In this document: one piece after another, positions 9,901 through 20,800 of the stretch
Numbering within the stretch: the stretch's first letter is position 1
How the letters are laid out: the number at the start of each line of letters is the position of its first letter
DNA from: Synechococcus sp. PCC 7336
GTDB lineage: Bacteria > Cyanobacteriota > Cyanobacteriia > Thermostichales > PCC-7336
Direction of reading: 5' to 3'
Assembly: GCF_000332275.1 (NCBI RefSeq)
Contig: NZ_CM001776.1
Coordinates: 1,969,268 to 2,033,267, forward strand
DNA: 64,000 bases
Program-made: the position numbers and the translations under genes
The notes under the pieces: model-generated
Database searches by the model: none
Told to the model about the DNA's origin: nothing
What the model saw: the letters and a program-made list of their open reading frames with translations, nothing else

Positions 9901-10634
9901 GATTGCATAAACATCAGGCGAGTGTTGCCTAGCTCGGCAGCAACGCGATCGATATACCGCCGCAGAATGGGCGAGAGATAGGCATCCACAACGGTCGTAT
10001 CCCCGCGACTGACCAGTTTCATCAGGGGACTGACGGTGTGGGAGGTGGAAATTTGGCTAAAACCGATGTCGCGGGCGATCGCCTCCACCTGTTTCTCGTG
10101 TTGGGGATAGCGGTAGCCGTGTAGAAGGGCGATCGCTATGGAGCGAATGCCGCGATCGAAGGCTGCTTGCAAGCGTTGCCGAGTGGTGTGTTCGTTCAAG
10201 GGCAAGATGACTTCTCCGCCAGCCCCCAACCGTCCGGGAATTTCAGCCACCTGCTCGTAGAGCATTTCGGGCAAGACAATGTGGCGGGCGAAGATGTCGG
10301 GGCGGTTTTGGTAGCCAATGCGGAGGATGTCGCCCAAGCCTTGGGTGGTGGCGAACAGGGTGCGATCGCCTTTGCGCTCCAGTAGGGCGTTGGTGGCGAC
10401 GGTGGTGCCCATTTTGACGGCTTCAATCAGCTGGGCGGGAATCTCGTCTTCAGCCTCAATTCCGAGGATGTCGCGGATGCCTTGCAGGGCAGCATCGGCA
10501 TAGCGGCTGGGGTTTTCGGAGAGGAGTTTGTGAATGCAGATCTGGCCGTTGGGGGATTGGGCCACGACATCGGTGAAGGTGCCGCCGCGATCGATCCAAA
10601 ATTGCCAGCGGCGATCGGTCAGGGCTTCGGTCAC
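6957..10634 (-). CDS. 5-oxoprolinase (ATP-hydrolysing), fused hydantoinase A/B type
   Basis: The 1,225 residues join an N-terminal hydantoinase/oxoprolinase A domain ([11 protein letters not shown] near residue 15, [14 protein letters not shown] near 285, [17 protein letters not shown] near 455) to a C-terminal hydantoinase B domain ([20 protein letters not shown], then [20 protein letters not shown], with [12 protein letters not shown] near the end). This fused architecture and length match eukaryote-like 5-oxoprolinase, which opens 5-oxoproline to glutamate with ATP and recycles glutathione breakdown products. Hydantoinase activity on related rings cannot be excluded. The start is GTG at 10634. 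The gene is monocistronic on the minus strand, and its stop faces the broken toxin locus. Confidence 0.93.
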   Translation of the reverse strand: MTEALTDRRWQFWIDRGGTFTDVVAQSPNGQICIHKLLSENPSRYADAALQGIRDILGIEAEDEIPAQLIEAVKMGTTVATNALLERKGDRTLFATTQGLGDILRIGYQNRPDIFARHIVLPEMLYEQVAEIPGRLGAGGEVILPLNEHTTRQRLQAAFDRGIRSIAIALLHGYRYPQHEKQVEAIARDIGFSQISTSHTVSPLMKLVSRGDTTVVDAYLSPILRRYIDRVAAELGNTRLMFMQSHGGLADAQFFQGKDSILSGPAGGVVGAVKTCELAGLDKIIGFDMGGTSTDVSHYSGEYERAFETEIAGVRLRSPVMSIHTIAAGGGSILQFDGSRYRVGPESAGAYPGPACYRNGGPLTVTDANVMLGKLQPQFFPHVFGPDGDLPLDAAVVQQKFVELADRIQSETGNDRSPVEVAQGFLAIAVEKMANAIKKISIQRGHDLTEYALCCFGGAGGQHACAIAQSLGIRRIIVHPYAGVLSAYGMGLADMRVLREQAVEELLAPAAIADLEIRAEALGAAGSDELLQQGVMAEQIEVLSKARLRYDGTDAPLLVDFGDAEQMRSQFEALHRQRYGFVMPDKDLIVESLSIESVGRMPMPAESVVKAHRATPLEPIATVPVYMASQWQPTPLYRREELQAGDRIDGPAIVIEQAGTNAIEPGWQATVTERGDSIVEAIAIESGEMRISQSSPQDIADPVLLEIFNNLFRAIAEEMGVALQNTSYSVNIKERLDFSCALFDADGQLVANAPHIPVHLGSMSESVQSLIRDKGDRLQPGQVYASNNPYNGGTHLPDITAITPVFDQSGSHILFYVASRGHHADIGGITPGSMPPNSQTVTEEGILLDNVLLVDRGQFLEADLRQRLTATRHPARNPNQNIADLQAQIAANKRGVQELRKMVNHFGLDTVQAYMTHVQNNAEAAVKRAIAKLAASEFSSEPYCYPMDGGSQIQVQASLNPDTHTARIDFSGTSPQQPSNFNAPLAVTKAAVLYVFRTLVDDDIPLNAGCLKPLEIVVPAGSMLNPHYPAAVVAGNVETSQAIANAIYGALGVMAAAQGTMNNFTFGSDRHQYYETICGGSGAGPEFDGTDAVQTHMTNSRLTDPEVLEWRFPVRLEEFSIRRGSGGKGRHRGGDGVIRRVRFLEPMTAAILSGHREVAPPGLLGGESGCVGSNWIERRDGSREAIAACTEVTVQAGDTFEIETPGGGGYELGLASSAVDGGELA

Positions 10635-10873
10635 GATCGTTGGGTTGCAGGGCGGGCGATCTCAAGGCTACCGCAACGCTTCGCTTTCGGCTGCGTGGGT
10701 TTAATGGCGATCGGCGAGTCCAAAGTTGTTTCTCCTTCGACTGGCTGCTCGCAGAGGGCTGCTGAATCCCGTTTCTTAAAACTCCAGTTATTGGTGCAAC
10801 TTCTCTACTGGTCTGATAGCTTCCTATGCCAGGTTTTCAATTGTCACGGTTAGTCCAAATACACCTGAATCAT
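10635..10873. other. Intergenic region upstream of the 5-oxoprolinase gene
   Basis: This is the 5' flank of the minus-strand 5-oxoprolinase gene and presumably holds its promoter, but I see no convincing -35/-10 pair. No coding sequence, RNA or repeat was recognised. The hairpin that ends the neighbouring gene lies just beyond it. Confidence 0.4.
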
Positions 10874-10919
10874 GGAGTTGCCTAAGCTTGGAGGTCGTCC
10901 CCCAGGCTTAGGCAACTCC
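10874..10919 (-). terminator. Strong hairpin downstream of the conserved unknown gene
   Basis: The arms GGAGTTGCCTAAGCTTGG (10874-10891) and CCAGGCTTAGGCAACTCC (10902-10919) pair over 18 bp with one wobble position around a 10-nt loop. The hairpin sits 35 bp past the stop of the minus-strand gene ending at 10954. No T-run follows on either strand, so it is a terminator or 3'-stabilising hairpin rather than a textbook intrinsic terminator. Confidence 0.6.
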
Positions 10920-10953
10920 GCCGATCGATGCTGGATCGTTGACTGGCCTAGGT

Positions 10954-11688
10954 TTATACCTCTGCCAGTTCTGGGGCTGGCAAGAGAGAAGAGAGGGCAA
11001 CAAACGAGTCTTGCTCCTTGTCGAGCAGTTGGCCAGTCACCTTCTTGTAGTTCTCTAAGTCAGTCATCCATTCTTCAACCGTTTCGCCGACTTTCTGCAA
11101 CCGTTCTTCTCGCTCCAATTTGGCGAGGTCTTTGCTGAAGTTGCCCGTACACAGAATTACAGGCACAGACTTCTCTGGAGAGGGTTGCAAAGAGGCTTCG
11201 CTGACATTCAGGGTCAGACGCTTATCCCCAAACGTAAACACCAGATTGAGGGAGGCTCGCATCGGTTTATCCCCCAGTTCCTGCCAAGGGGCGGCATTCA
11301 GGAGATGGGTGGCGAGATATCGACGCGGGGCATCGGCATCTCCCTTGAAGGCGACAAAGCTGCGAAAATTGACCCCCACGCCCTGGTAATCGACATAGGA
11401 CAGAATGTCGGCGTACTTGCGCGCGATTTGGGGAGTGATAATATCGCCCAGGGGCTTTGCACCGAGGGTTTCAGTAAAGACAATCCGATCGGTTTGGGCC
11501 ACGACGGAACAGCCGTTGGTAAAGGCCACCTGAGACACCCGAGTGGTGCGGACGGGATCGCGAGCTAATTCCCACTCTTTAGGCACAATGCCGCTGTGAC
11601 GCAAAAACTCTGGGTTGAGCAGGGTGGGGTCGTGTTCTTTGGCCGACAGGACGATCGCCAATTCTTGAACTTCTGTAGCTAAACTCAT
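10954..11688 (-). CDS. Conserved hypothetical protein, function unknown
   Basis: The 244 residues have no signal peptide or membrane segment and no catalytic motif that I recognise. The protein begins MSLATEVQELAIVLSAKEHD, has a central mixed alpha/beta part (VAFTNGCSVVAQTDRIVFTE, YADILSYVDYQGVGVNFRSF), and ends in a charged helical part (FSKDLAKLEREERLQKVGET). The composition is that of a soluble cytoplasmic protein. It lies 118 bp beyond the end of the giant minus-strand ORF and could be read through from it, but a separate promoter is equally possible. A strong hairpin follows. I cannot assign a function. Confidence 0.75.
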   Translation of the reverse strand: MSLATEVQELAIVLSAKEHDPTLLNPEFLRHSGIVPKEWELARDPVRTTRVSQVAFTNGCSVVAQTDRIVFTETLGAKPLGDIITPQIARKYADILSYVDYQGVGVNFRSFVAFKGDADAPRRYLATHLLNAAPWQELGDKPMRASLNLVFTFGDKRLTLNVSEASLQPSPEKSVPVILCTGNFSKDLAKLEREERLQKVGETVEEWMTDLENYKKVTGQLLDKEQDSFVALSSLLPAPELAEV

Positions 11689-11806
11689 GGGCCTACAAAC
11701 TTTCCTTTAGTGAGATGAATGTGCCAGTGGATTGCTCAGAGGTTTCTGGCCAGAAGGGGGCGGGCATCCAGAACCGCAAGCATTGGAGCTAAGGCAGTGC
11801 TGAGAG

Positions 11807-14800
11807 TTAATCAGAGAACTCAAAGCGCAAAACCATCGGAATAGGTAACGCATTGTGTTCTACACGAGAGAACGAAAGATCGGCTCCGCTGTTGAACGTA
11901 ACGTTCCCTTTTGAGCGAATGCTTCCGACAAGTTGCGAGTTGCCATTGAAGGTGAAGTTACCGCGACTCAAGAATGCTCCACGTGTATCTGCAGCCCCAT
12001 TAAAGGTCATTTGCGATTGTGAGATAACCACAAGATTGTCTTCTGGGCCTGTTGAGGTGGTTGCGCCGTTAAACGTAATTGAGCCGCTATCGCTGCCATT
12101 GGCAAGCAATGTCGAGCCAGCAAACCTAGCCCCTCCGTTCATCCGAATCGATTTAGACGCAAGTACCGATAAGTTTAGGGATTGGACGTTCGCAAGGTTG
12201 ACACTGCCGTTGTTAGCAACTAACATCACTCCCTCAAGATGATGCCCATTGCTGTTGAAGTTAATATCGCCATTTTCCACAATGATGATGGTGTTGCGAA
12301 TTTCTACACCGTTGGGGATTCTTAGGCCACCCCGCTCAATGCGAACGACGGTTGGAGCTTCTGGGGTGCCAGCGGCGGGGAAGTGTGCATTCCAGTCATT
12401 GGCGTTATTGATAGGTGGTTTGTTGGGATCGATTGTAATCTCCCCTGCAGCACTCGGCAGGTGTTGCTCCAATTCTCCATTCAGGATCTCTGCGTAACTG
12501 GGAATCTCGACAATTTCCTCTTCCACCACCCGCGGCGGTACGAGGTTACCGTAAGGAGAATGGTTCGGGGCGTTAATGTTAGAGAAATTCGGTCCAACAC
12601 TAACCGCGCGATCGACCAGAATGTACTGCCCCCGATCGTCCAAAATTGGGTTGCCAGTTTCATCCCGCAGGATCGGTAATGTGGGCAAGCCATTGATGGT
12701 AAATCCCTGGCCACCGTATAGGCGGGCATCGTCTTCGGTTTGTAACAGATCGCCGTCATAGTCGCCCCCGCCATTAATCGTCAGGCGCTTTTCGGCAATT
12801 ACAGCAAAGTCGGACCTCAGTTCGGGGGCTGGAGTCAGTGCCAAGGTGGTGTGAATGGTTTGGCTGGTAATGCCGCCGTCTTCGTCTGTAACGGTGAGGG
12901 TTACTTCATAGCTGCCGGGTTCGGTGTAGGTATGGCTGGCGGCGATGCCCTCAACAGCTGCAGTCCCGTCGCCAAAGTCCCAGGTGTAAGTCAGGGTGTC
13001 ATCTCCCGGATCGATGGCAGCGGCACTAAAGGTTGCTGTTGCTGTGTTGTCGCCATTGTCGACAGCCTCAAAGCTCGTGATGGTGGGACTGACGTTCTCG
13101 ACCACAATCTCCAGGGTTTGAGCTGTGGAGAGTCCTGCATCGTTGGTTGCGGTTAGTGTAACGGTGTAGGTGCCGTCATCCTTAAAAATGTGTTCGACTG
13201 CATTGTTTGCCACAGGCTCCGTGCCGTCACCGAAGTCTAAGAAGTAAGTAATGCTGTCTGGTTTGGCATCGGTGGCGCGACCTGAGAAGCTGAAGCTGCC
13301 GCCTTCGAGCCCGAAGGTATCGCCAGCGAACTCTTCGACGGTAGGGGCAACTCGATTGACGGTGACTTCGAATGAAGTTTGACCAGTGCCGCCATCATCG
13401 TCTGTCACAGAGAGGGTGACGGTATAGGTACCTGCATTGCGGTAGATGTGGCTTGGGGCGAGGGTGCCGGTCGCCACCTCAGTCCCGTCGCCGAAGTCCC
13501 ACTCAATCGTATGGGTGTCGAGCAGGCCGGGGTCGGTGAAGCTGCCGTTGAAGGCCAAGGCAGAGCCTTCATCTACGGTCAGGTTTTGGCCTGCTTCTGC
13601 CATTGGAGCGGCGTTGTTGATGGCGATCGCCAAGGTTTCGGTGCTGGTGACGCCGCGATCGCTGGTGACGCTGAGGGTGACGGTGTAGTTGCCGTTGTCG
13701 CTATAGGTATGGGCGATCGCCGCTCCTTCCACGGGGGCGGTGCCGTCGCCGAAGTCCCAGAGGTAGGTGAGGTTGCTGTTGCCTGCGACTGTGGCGATCG
13801 CCTCAAAGCTCAGGGCTGTGCCTTCCTGCAGTTGTCCGCCGATGAGTACGTCTTCGATCTGGGGGGTGGCGTTAATGACTTCGATGGTGGCCACGGCAGC
13901 ATTGGAGAGGGTGCCGTCGTCATCGCGGACGATGTAGATGAATTCGTCGAAGCCGGTGTAGTTGCTGTTGGGGGTGTAGGTGACGGTGTTGTCGGCGTTG
14001 ATTTCGACGCTGCCGAATTGGGGACCGACGGCGATTTCGAGGCTGGTGGGGTCGATGCTGCCATCGCGATCCACATCGTTGGCCAAGAGGTCGATCGCCA
14101 CGGGGGTGTCTAGGGAGGTGGAGATGGTGTCGTTAGCGGCGGTGGGGGCTGTCGATGCTTCTGCCAGGATGGCGACGTTGTCGATCGCCACGGAGCCGTT
14201 GCGGCTGCCGAAGCCCAGTAGGTCGAAGTAGAGGGTGGCTTCGGTGCCTGCTGCTAGGTGACTGATGTCGATTTGGAGGGTGCGGGGGATGTTGAGGGCG
14301 ATCGCTTCGCCGGATTGGACTTCATCGACGAAGGTGACTTGCGAGCCGAAGTAGGCGGTGCCGTTGTGTTGCAGGTTGAAGAGGGAGTCGGTGTTGTTGA
14401 GACCGCTGGCGGTGTCGACTAGGGATGCGAAGTTGCGATCGAGTAGGGCGACTTCGAAGGCGTCGCCGGGGGCGAGAGTGTTGGGGTCGAGGTCGGCGGA
14501 GAGGAGATCGAATTGGAGGGTGGTGGCTCCTTCGGGGACGATCAGGGTTTGGGTGCTGCTGGCGAGGAAGGGGGACTGTTCTGAGAGGACGAGTTCGCCA
14601 TTGATGACGGCGATGTCGCCTCGGGTGTTCCAGCCAAAGGCGGGGGGGGTGGTGTCGGCAATGTTGAAGGTGCCGTTGGCGATGGCTTGGAGGGGGGTGG
14701 AGGTGAGGGGGGCTGTGAGGGCGAAGGTGTCGGTGGTATAGGTGGGTTGCGATCGTACGGCTTGGAGCAGTTGGATATCTAGAGCTGAGGGCAGCTCGCG

Positions 14801-17800
14801 GATGCCGGGGGTGAGGTAGGGGTCGAGGAGGTCGTAGGGGTAGAGGGTGGGATCGAGGTGGTCGCCGTTGAGGGCGACGCTCAGGTTGTCTGCGATGAAG
14901 AAGGATTCGCCATTGGTGGTTTGGATTTGGCTGTCGAAGCCTGCGTAGCCTTCGATGAAGCCTGCTAGGTGGGCGGTTTCGTGCAGGAGGACGGTGAGGA
15001 GGTCGTATTTGCCGTAGGCGAGGGAGTCAGGGGTGGCGGCAGCGGCAGTTTCGGTGAGGGAGGTTTTGAATTCGCTGTTGTCCCAGGGGGTGTCGTCGAT
15101 GAACCAACCGCGATCGTCGGCAGTGTGGTCCAACAAGATGAGTCCAGAAATCGGGTCGCCTGAGCTACCAAATTTAGTCAACTGGGCCTCGGCAATTTGT
15201 CCTTCTGGCAAATCGGTAACGATGAAGTCAACATCGAGAGGCGTATCGAGGGCTGGCGACCAGAGAGAAAGAGCACTATCGTAGCTAGTACCTATTGCAT
15301 TGGAATAAACCGTATGGACTTCAGGGAGAGACTCGAAAGAAACCAATTGAGGAGCTTTGCCCTGCTCGAGAGTTACAAGAATGGCATCCGAGACTTCTCC
15401 AGAGTTGATTTGAGAGAAATCAACCTGACTGGGTGCAACTTGCGTGGGATCGACTTGCGTGGAGCCGATCTGATATGCGCCAATCTCAGGTCCTGCAAGC
15501 TCCAAGGGGCTAGCCTGGAAGACGCTTACCTCAGAGGAGCCAACCTCCGCTACGCTCAACTCCAAGGAGCTGTTTTGTCCCGCGCCGTTTTCCGAGATGC
15601 CGATCTCACTCATTCCAACTTGGATAAAGCTGTGGCTATTGAGGTCCGATTCTGGGACACCTGCCTGGATCGCGCCTCCCTGAAAGGTATCGATCTCACT
15701 CGCGCCGTTTTCGAGCGCAGTAGCTTGGTTGGCGTCGAACTGCTCCAAGCCAACATCAGCGATCTGATTTTGAGCCAAACCGATTTGACTAGAGCTAACT
15801 TCAAGGGAGCTCGCGGTTTCGATGGTCGCTTCGTTCCCCACGAGATGCAGGGGTGCTTGCAGAAGGACACTGTCAAGCCCGATGGAAGCATTGAGGTTGG
15901 TCCTGTTTGGTTTGATTGAATCGATATCAGGCTGAGCTCTTAGGGGCGAGGAGAGGGGATCGCTCGGTGTCAGCGGCGTTCTGAGCTCTTCGGGAAAGTA
16001 ACTTAGCGATCTCTCGAGATCTTTCTCAAAGTTCTCTTCCAAATGCGTGAAGAAGTCCAAGCCAGTCAGAACTTCAATTTCATCGACGGTTCTCAGCCGG
16101 GGTGTCCAATCCTCAGCTTCAGGATCGAAGCCTGGGAGGGCAGGTTCATTTGGAATATCGACAGCAACGACACCAAAGAGATCATCGATAGATGCGTTGG
16201 AGAATTCTATTGGCGAAGTTCCTGGGTTATTGAAAATAAGTGCAACCTTCCAAAAATGTGAAGGTACATTGATTCCATTCTTGACAAAATCATCGTTAAA
16301 CTGAAGCAGCTCTTCATTCAGGCGACCCCTTGCTCCTGTGAAGACATAGATTTCTTTCCCTTCTTCAGCTAATTCTGTCAAACTATTTTCAAGCTTTTCC
16401 CAGATACCCTCATTTGCATCTCTAAGTTGCGGTAACTGATTCGAAAATGTAAATGTTGAGAAGAAGTCTTTATTCGATCGTTTTCTATCCTTAGCACGAG
16501 TCAAATGTCCTCGATTGAAGAGCGCACTGGTTACATCTTCTTCTCGGGTGAATCTCTGTTCTAACGAGATTAATTCGTCTTCGCCCCAAGCTACTCGGCC
16601 AGAAAGTTCTCGGCTCTTGTCATTAGGTAGCCATGATTGATTCAACTGATATGCTGTCCACTCAGGCTGTTTATTTGTTGGGTTGTAAGAAATAGTGAAT
16701 TGAGGCTTTTCAAGTAGGATATTGTTTGCTGACTTGGATGCTGACTGTTCGATGCCAGGCAGAGTATTCTTGCTGCCGAAGTTTACATTGTCAAGGTAAA
16801 TAGTACTATTGCCATCGATTATCTCGAAGCTAAGTGTTGCCGTCTGACCCTGCAGTCCCTCAGGAATTTGTAAATGGAATGTCTCAAAGCCAAAGGTTCC
16901 ATAGTCAATTTTTCCACGCTGCTGAGTCGCAGCAATAACTGCATCACCTGGCTCGAATATCGCTTTAGATAACTCAACTTCTGGCCAAAGTGGCTTTTCT
17001 AGATCGGGGTCGTTTAATATGCCCAATCGATACGATTTGCCGTCAATAGTTAGATCTACTCGAAGCTTTCCACCTTGAGGATCGGGGACATGCAGGTCAA
17101 ATCGTAAAATGTCTTCCTCAGGAACAATAAAGCGATTGTGGCTTATCTTGCTTCCCTTTCCAGGAAGTCTTAAAGCATAACTAGCTGAATCGACTGCCTT
17201 GTCGTTGGCATTGATATCGAGCTCGGACCATCTTACGAGATTTTGAGTGGCATTTAGAAGGGAACTGTCACTGCCATGAAACGCCCATCCTGGCAGCTCT
17301 GGCGAGATGAGTTGACGAATAGTGTTGTCGGGTTGGATTGCAACGTCAAAATCACCGTTGAACAGAACAGGAATAAAACTTTCCCCACGCAGGTCTTCTG
17401 TCAAGGTGTTGTCGAAGGTTACTGGCACGCGACCCACATCAGTTTCAGGCCGGTCATCGACTCCACCCCCTAACACGGAGTAGTACCAACCTTGGCCCAC
17501 CCCTTCTCGCAAATACCAGGGCTGCAGAATCTCCTGGATTGCGGCATCACTCACTTCTTCGAGAAAGGCTTCTAGTGCAAATTCATCGAAGCGATCGAGA
17601 ACCTGAACCGGTATGTTGCCTGCAAGCGAATTGAGTACTTCATTCAGCCCCAGATCGACAGTTCCCGCATACCAAGCCAAAGCTTGTAGGTGAGGACGTC
17701 CTCGGCGATCGTCAGAGAGATCCAAGCCATCGCGCTTAGTGTTGTTAGTATCTGCCAGCAACAATTCCAAGTCTGGCTGACCCAGGACTCTCCCTAGATC

Positions 17801-20800
17801 GTCTGTGGGGAATTGCAATCCTGGAGCATCACTGGGATAGCGCCCATTCGGATCGATTTGGCTCTCAGTCAAGCGGGTGCCAAGAGGGCGACCCAAGGGA
17901 GTAAAGGTAAAATCGTCGGGTTTGGGAACAGTTTGATAGTAGTTGTCAGCAAAGGTGACCCCCTCAAAGACCTGCACCTTGGGTTCGAAAAAGTCCCTAA
18001 AATCGACAATGCCTAAAGGCCCGAGATCGAACTTCAAGCTCTCCTGATAGAAATCATGTGGATCGATGGTGGTGAATTGAAAATCACGTAATTCTCCTGC
18101 ACCGATGGGACCGCCAGCCTTAGGGTAGTAAGTCGCAATTCGCTGGGCCAACTCGCTATTGACAATCGTGCCGCGACTGAAGCTAATCAAGTGCAGCGGA
18201 GAATTGAACAATGCCCCTTGAGTTCGCAGGGGATTGCCCTGCTCGTCCTGGATTGCGGTGGGATTGAGCGTGCGGCGGAAACTGCCACCAAGAGAGCGAT
18301 CGAACTGTACTAATGATGTAAAGATTGCATCTGCAGCAGCTTCTGTAAAGCCTGCGTCAGGAATGTTCGATTCATTATTCCGAAGCCAAGAGGGTAACAA
18401 CACTAAGGGTTGACCGTAAAAAGCTTCCCATGGCTGCTGTTCACTTAGGACACGACCTCGCTCGTCAACTTGCAGCCAGTCTCCTGTATTTGGCTGATAG
18501 ATGGCGATCGCCCCACCGTTGCCAGTAATCTGAGCTGCAATATCGAGTTGAGGATCGGTGACTCCAGAAGAGGGATTGGCCGTAGTGAAACCGTGGGTGA
18601 GGACAGTAACACTAGCAAAGGTATCGCCATCAAACCTCGGCGAGAGGGGTAGTGTTTCAAATCGGCCAGTTTCTACTTCCGAGTCCGTATCGCTCACTGC
18701 TCTGACTGCCCAGTAGTAAGTCTGTTCAGCGGTTAGCTCCAACTCTTCCGGCAACGTAAATTCAAGATTGGAGCTGGGAATAGAGAGGTCCGGCAGTGTG
18801 CTTTGCAGGAGAGCACCCAGTTCGGTATCGGGGGTAACGATAGTCCATTCCCCAGTCTCTCGGCTCCAAGTGGCATTGAGGACGCGATAAGGGTTGAAGT
18901 CATCAAAACCGAGATTGCGTTCGGAGAGCAGATCGGTCTTTTGGGCTAGGCTCAATCCCGGTAAGAGATTGGGATCGTTGAGATCGACTACTTGGTCCCA
19001 AGGTAATAGACCTTCTCCTTCATCAAAGGTGCTGAGAAATAGCTGGACTTCCCGCACATCACCTTCAGGAATATCGAAGTCCCAGGTGAAGGTGGGGGTG
19101 AGATCTTCTGCTTCTAGAACAACGTCATTTAGTTCGAGGAAGTCGGAGGAGATAGCTAAATCTCGGATGCTGCCGCCAGTGAGAATGGGAGCGCGATCGG
19201 GGAGCTCTGGATCGAGACCAAAGACAAATTGCCCTCGCAGTGGGTCAGCCTCAATAATCCGGAAAGCTGCTCGCGTATCGATGTCAGGGAAAACAATGTC
19301 ATTAATTGGAATTTCATGGAGATCGTCGATCGAATTACCTGGATCGTCACCATTCAGATCCTCTTCGGCATTAATTCCTGCAGCTTCATCGATCCCGTCA
19401 AATTCCTCGACAGCAGTGCGAATCGCCTCCACATCGTAGACAAATACACTGCCACTCGGAAATCCGAGATCGGTGCTGTCCGTTTGTTCGAGCGCCACAC
19501 CAGGATAAGACACGTATAAGAAGCGATTATCGGGGCTCAGGACTAGATCGGAGGTAAAGCCGAAAGGGATTGGACGGGTGGCACCCACTAACTCGGGGCC
19601 GCCTTCCGTCAGTCCGAGAGGATCGCGAATAATCCCCACATTACTTCCGGCTGGAATATCTCCACTGAAGGGATTGCGATCGTTGAGATCTTCAACAACA
19701 ACTGGCCGGTTGAAGGCAGCGACAAAGCCAAATTCTAAATCGTCAGTAACTTTGACTGAAACAGCGTCATTGACATCGAAGAAGTCGTGTTCGAGGCCGA
19801 GTGTAAGGTCAACATATTCAAGCTGTGTAACTCGGAAGAAATCGAACTCGTCGGTGAAGCTTAAAACTCCGTAGCCTCTAGCATCGTCGAATTGATTAGT
19901 GAAAACGAGAGTATTGGGAGCTGGGGTAGCACTGATGCCTGTCGTACCGAAGGGGGTTTCTATACTGTCTACCTGTCGCCGCCAGGATTTGCTATTGCTT
20001 TTTCCAAATTGAGGACGATCTGCTCGATCGATGTTGACCACTAAGATTTGGCTAGCTTTGCGCTCTTGCCTGCGGTTGGAACCTGGAGCCGTGGCAAACA
20101 GATAGCGACCATCGCCGCTGATGGCAAGCTCTTCGATACCGAAAGAGGCAGGTCCGACATAGATGGTCTCAACAACGGAGTTGTAGGCGTCGGACATGGG
20201 ATTGATATCCAGCACAAAAATGCGAGTTTGTCCGCTGAAGTTCGCTCTGCTATCCGCCACATAGGCATATTGGTCAAATTCGTCAATAACGATTGAGGTG
20301 GGTGCAGCTCCCGGTGGCAGATCGATTGCATTAGTACCCCACCTTTCAGGATCGACATCCACTTGCCGCAGAGCGGCAGGATCGACCAGAGCGACTTGAC
20401 CGGTTCGGTTGAGGGTGACATAAGCTCGATCGCCTTGATGGGTAATGGCGATCGAGTCAGGCCAATCTTCAATGCCTGAGTTTCCTACCGGTAGTTGAGC
20501 AAATAGCTCTTGTGTTTCGGGATTGATGACTGCGATTTGATCGTTGAAGCGCAGGGAACCCAAAATGCGATCGGCATCAACATTAACGTCCACAGTATTA
20601 CTTGTGAAGGATGCAGGGTCGGGCGACGGCAAGCCTGCGACTGTATTCGTTTGTTCGGTGCGAATCACCTCAATTTCGGCAGTGCCAATGGTGACAGTGT
20701 CAGGCACCTCTACCACAATGCGATCGCCACTCAGGCTGAGAATGTTACCGGCAAAGGTGCGATCGCCTGCGGTGAAGTTGACGGCAGTGTCGGATGTAGC

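Noticed and set aside
13379-14113. Plus-strand ORF of 244 residues antisense to the PKD region
   Set aside because: Gly/Val/Ala-rich shadow of PKD coding sequence; no family motif, unlike the pentapeptide case at 15.3-15.9 kb.
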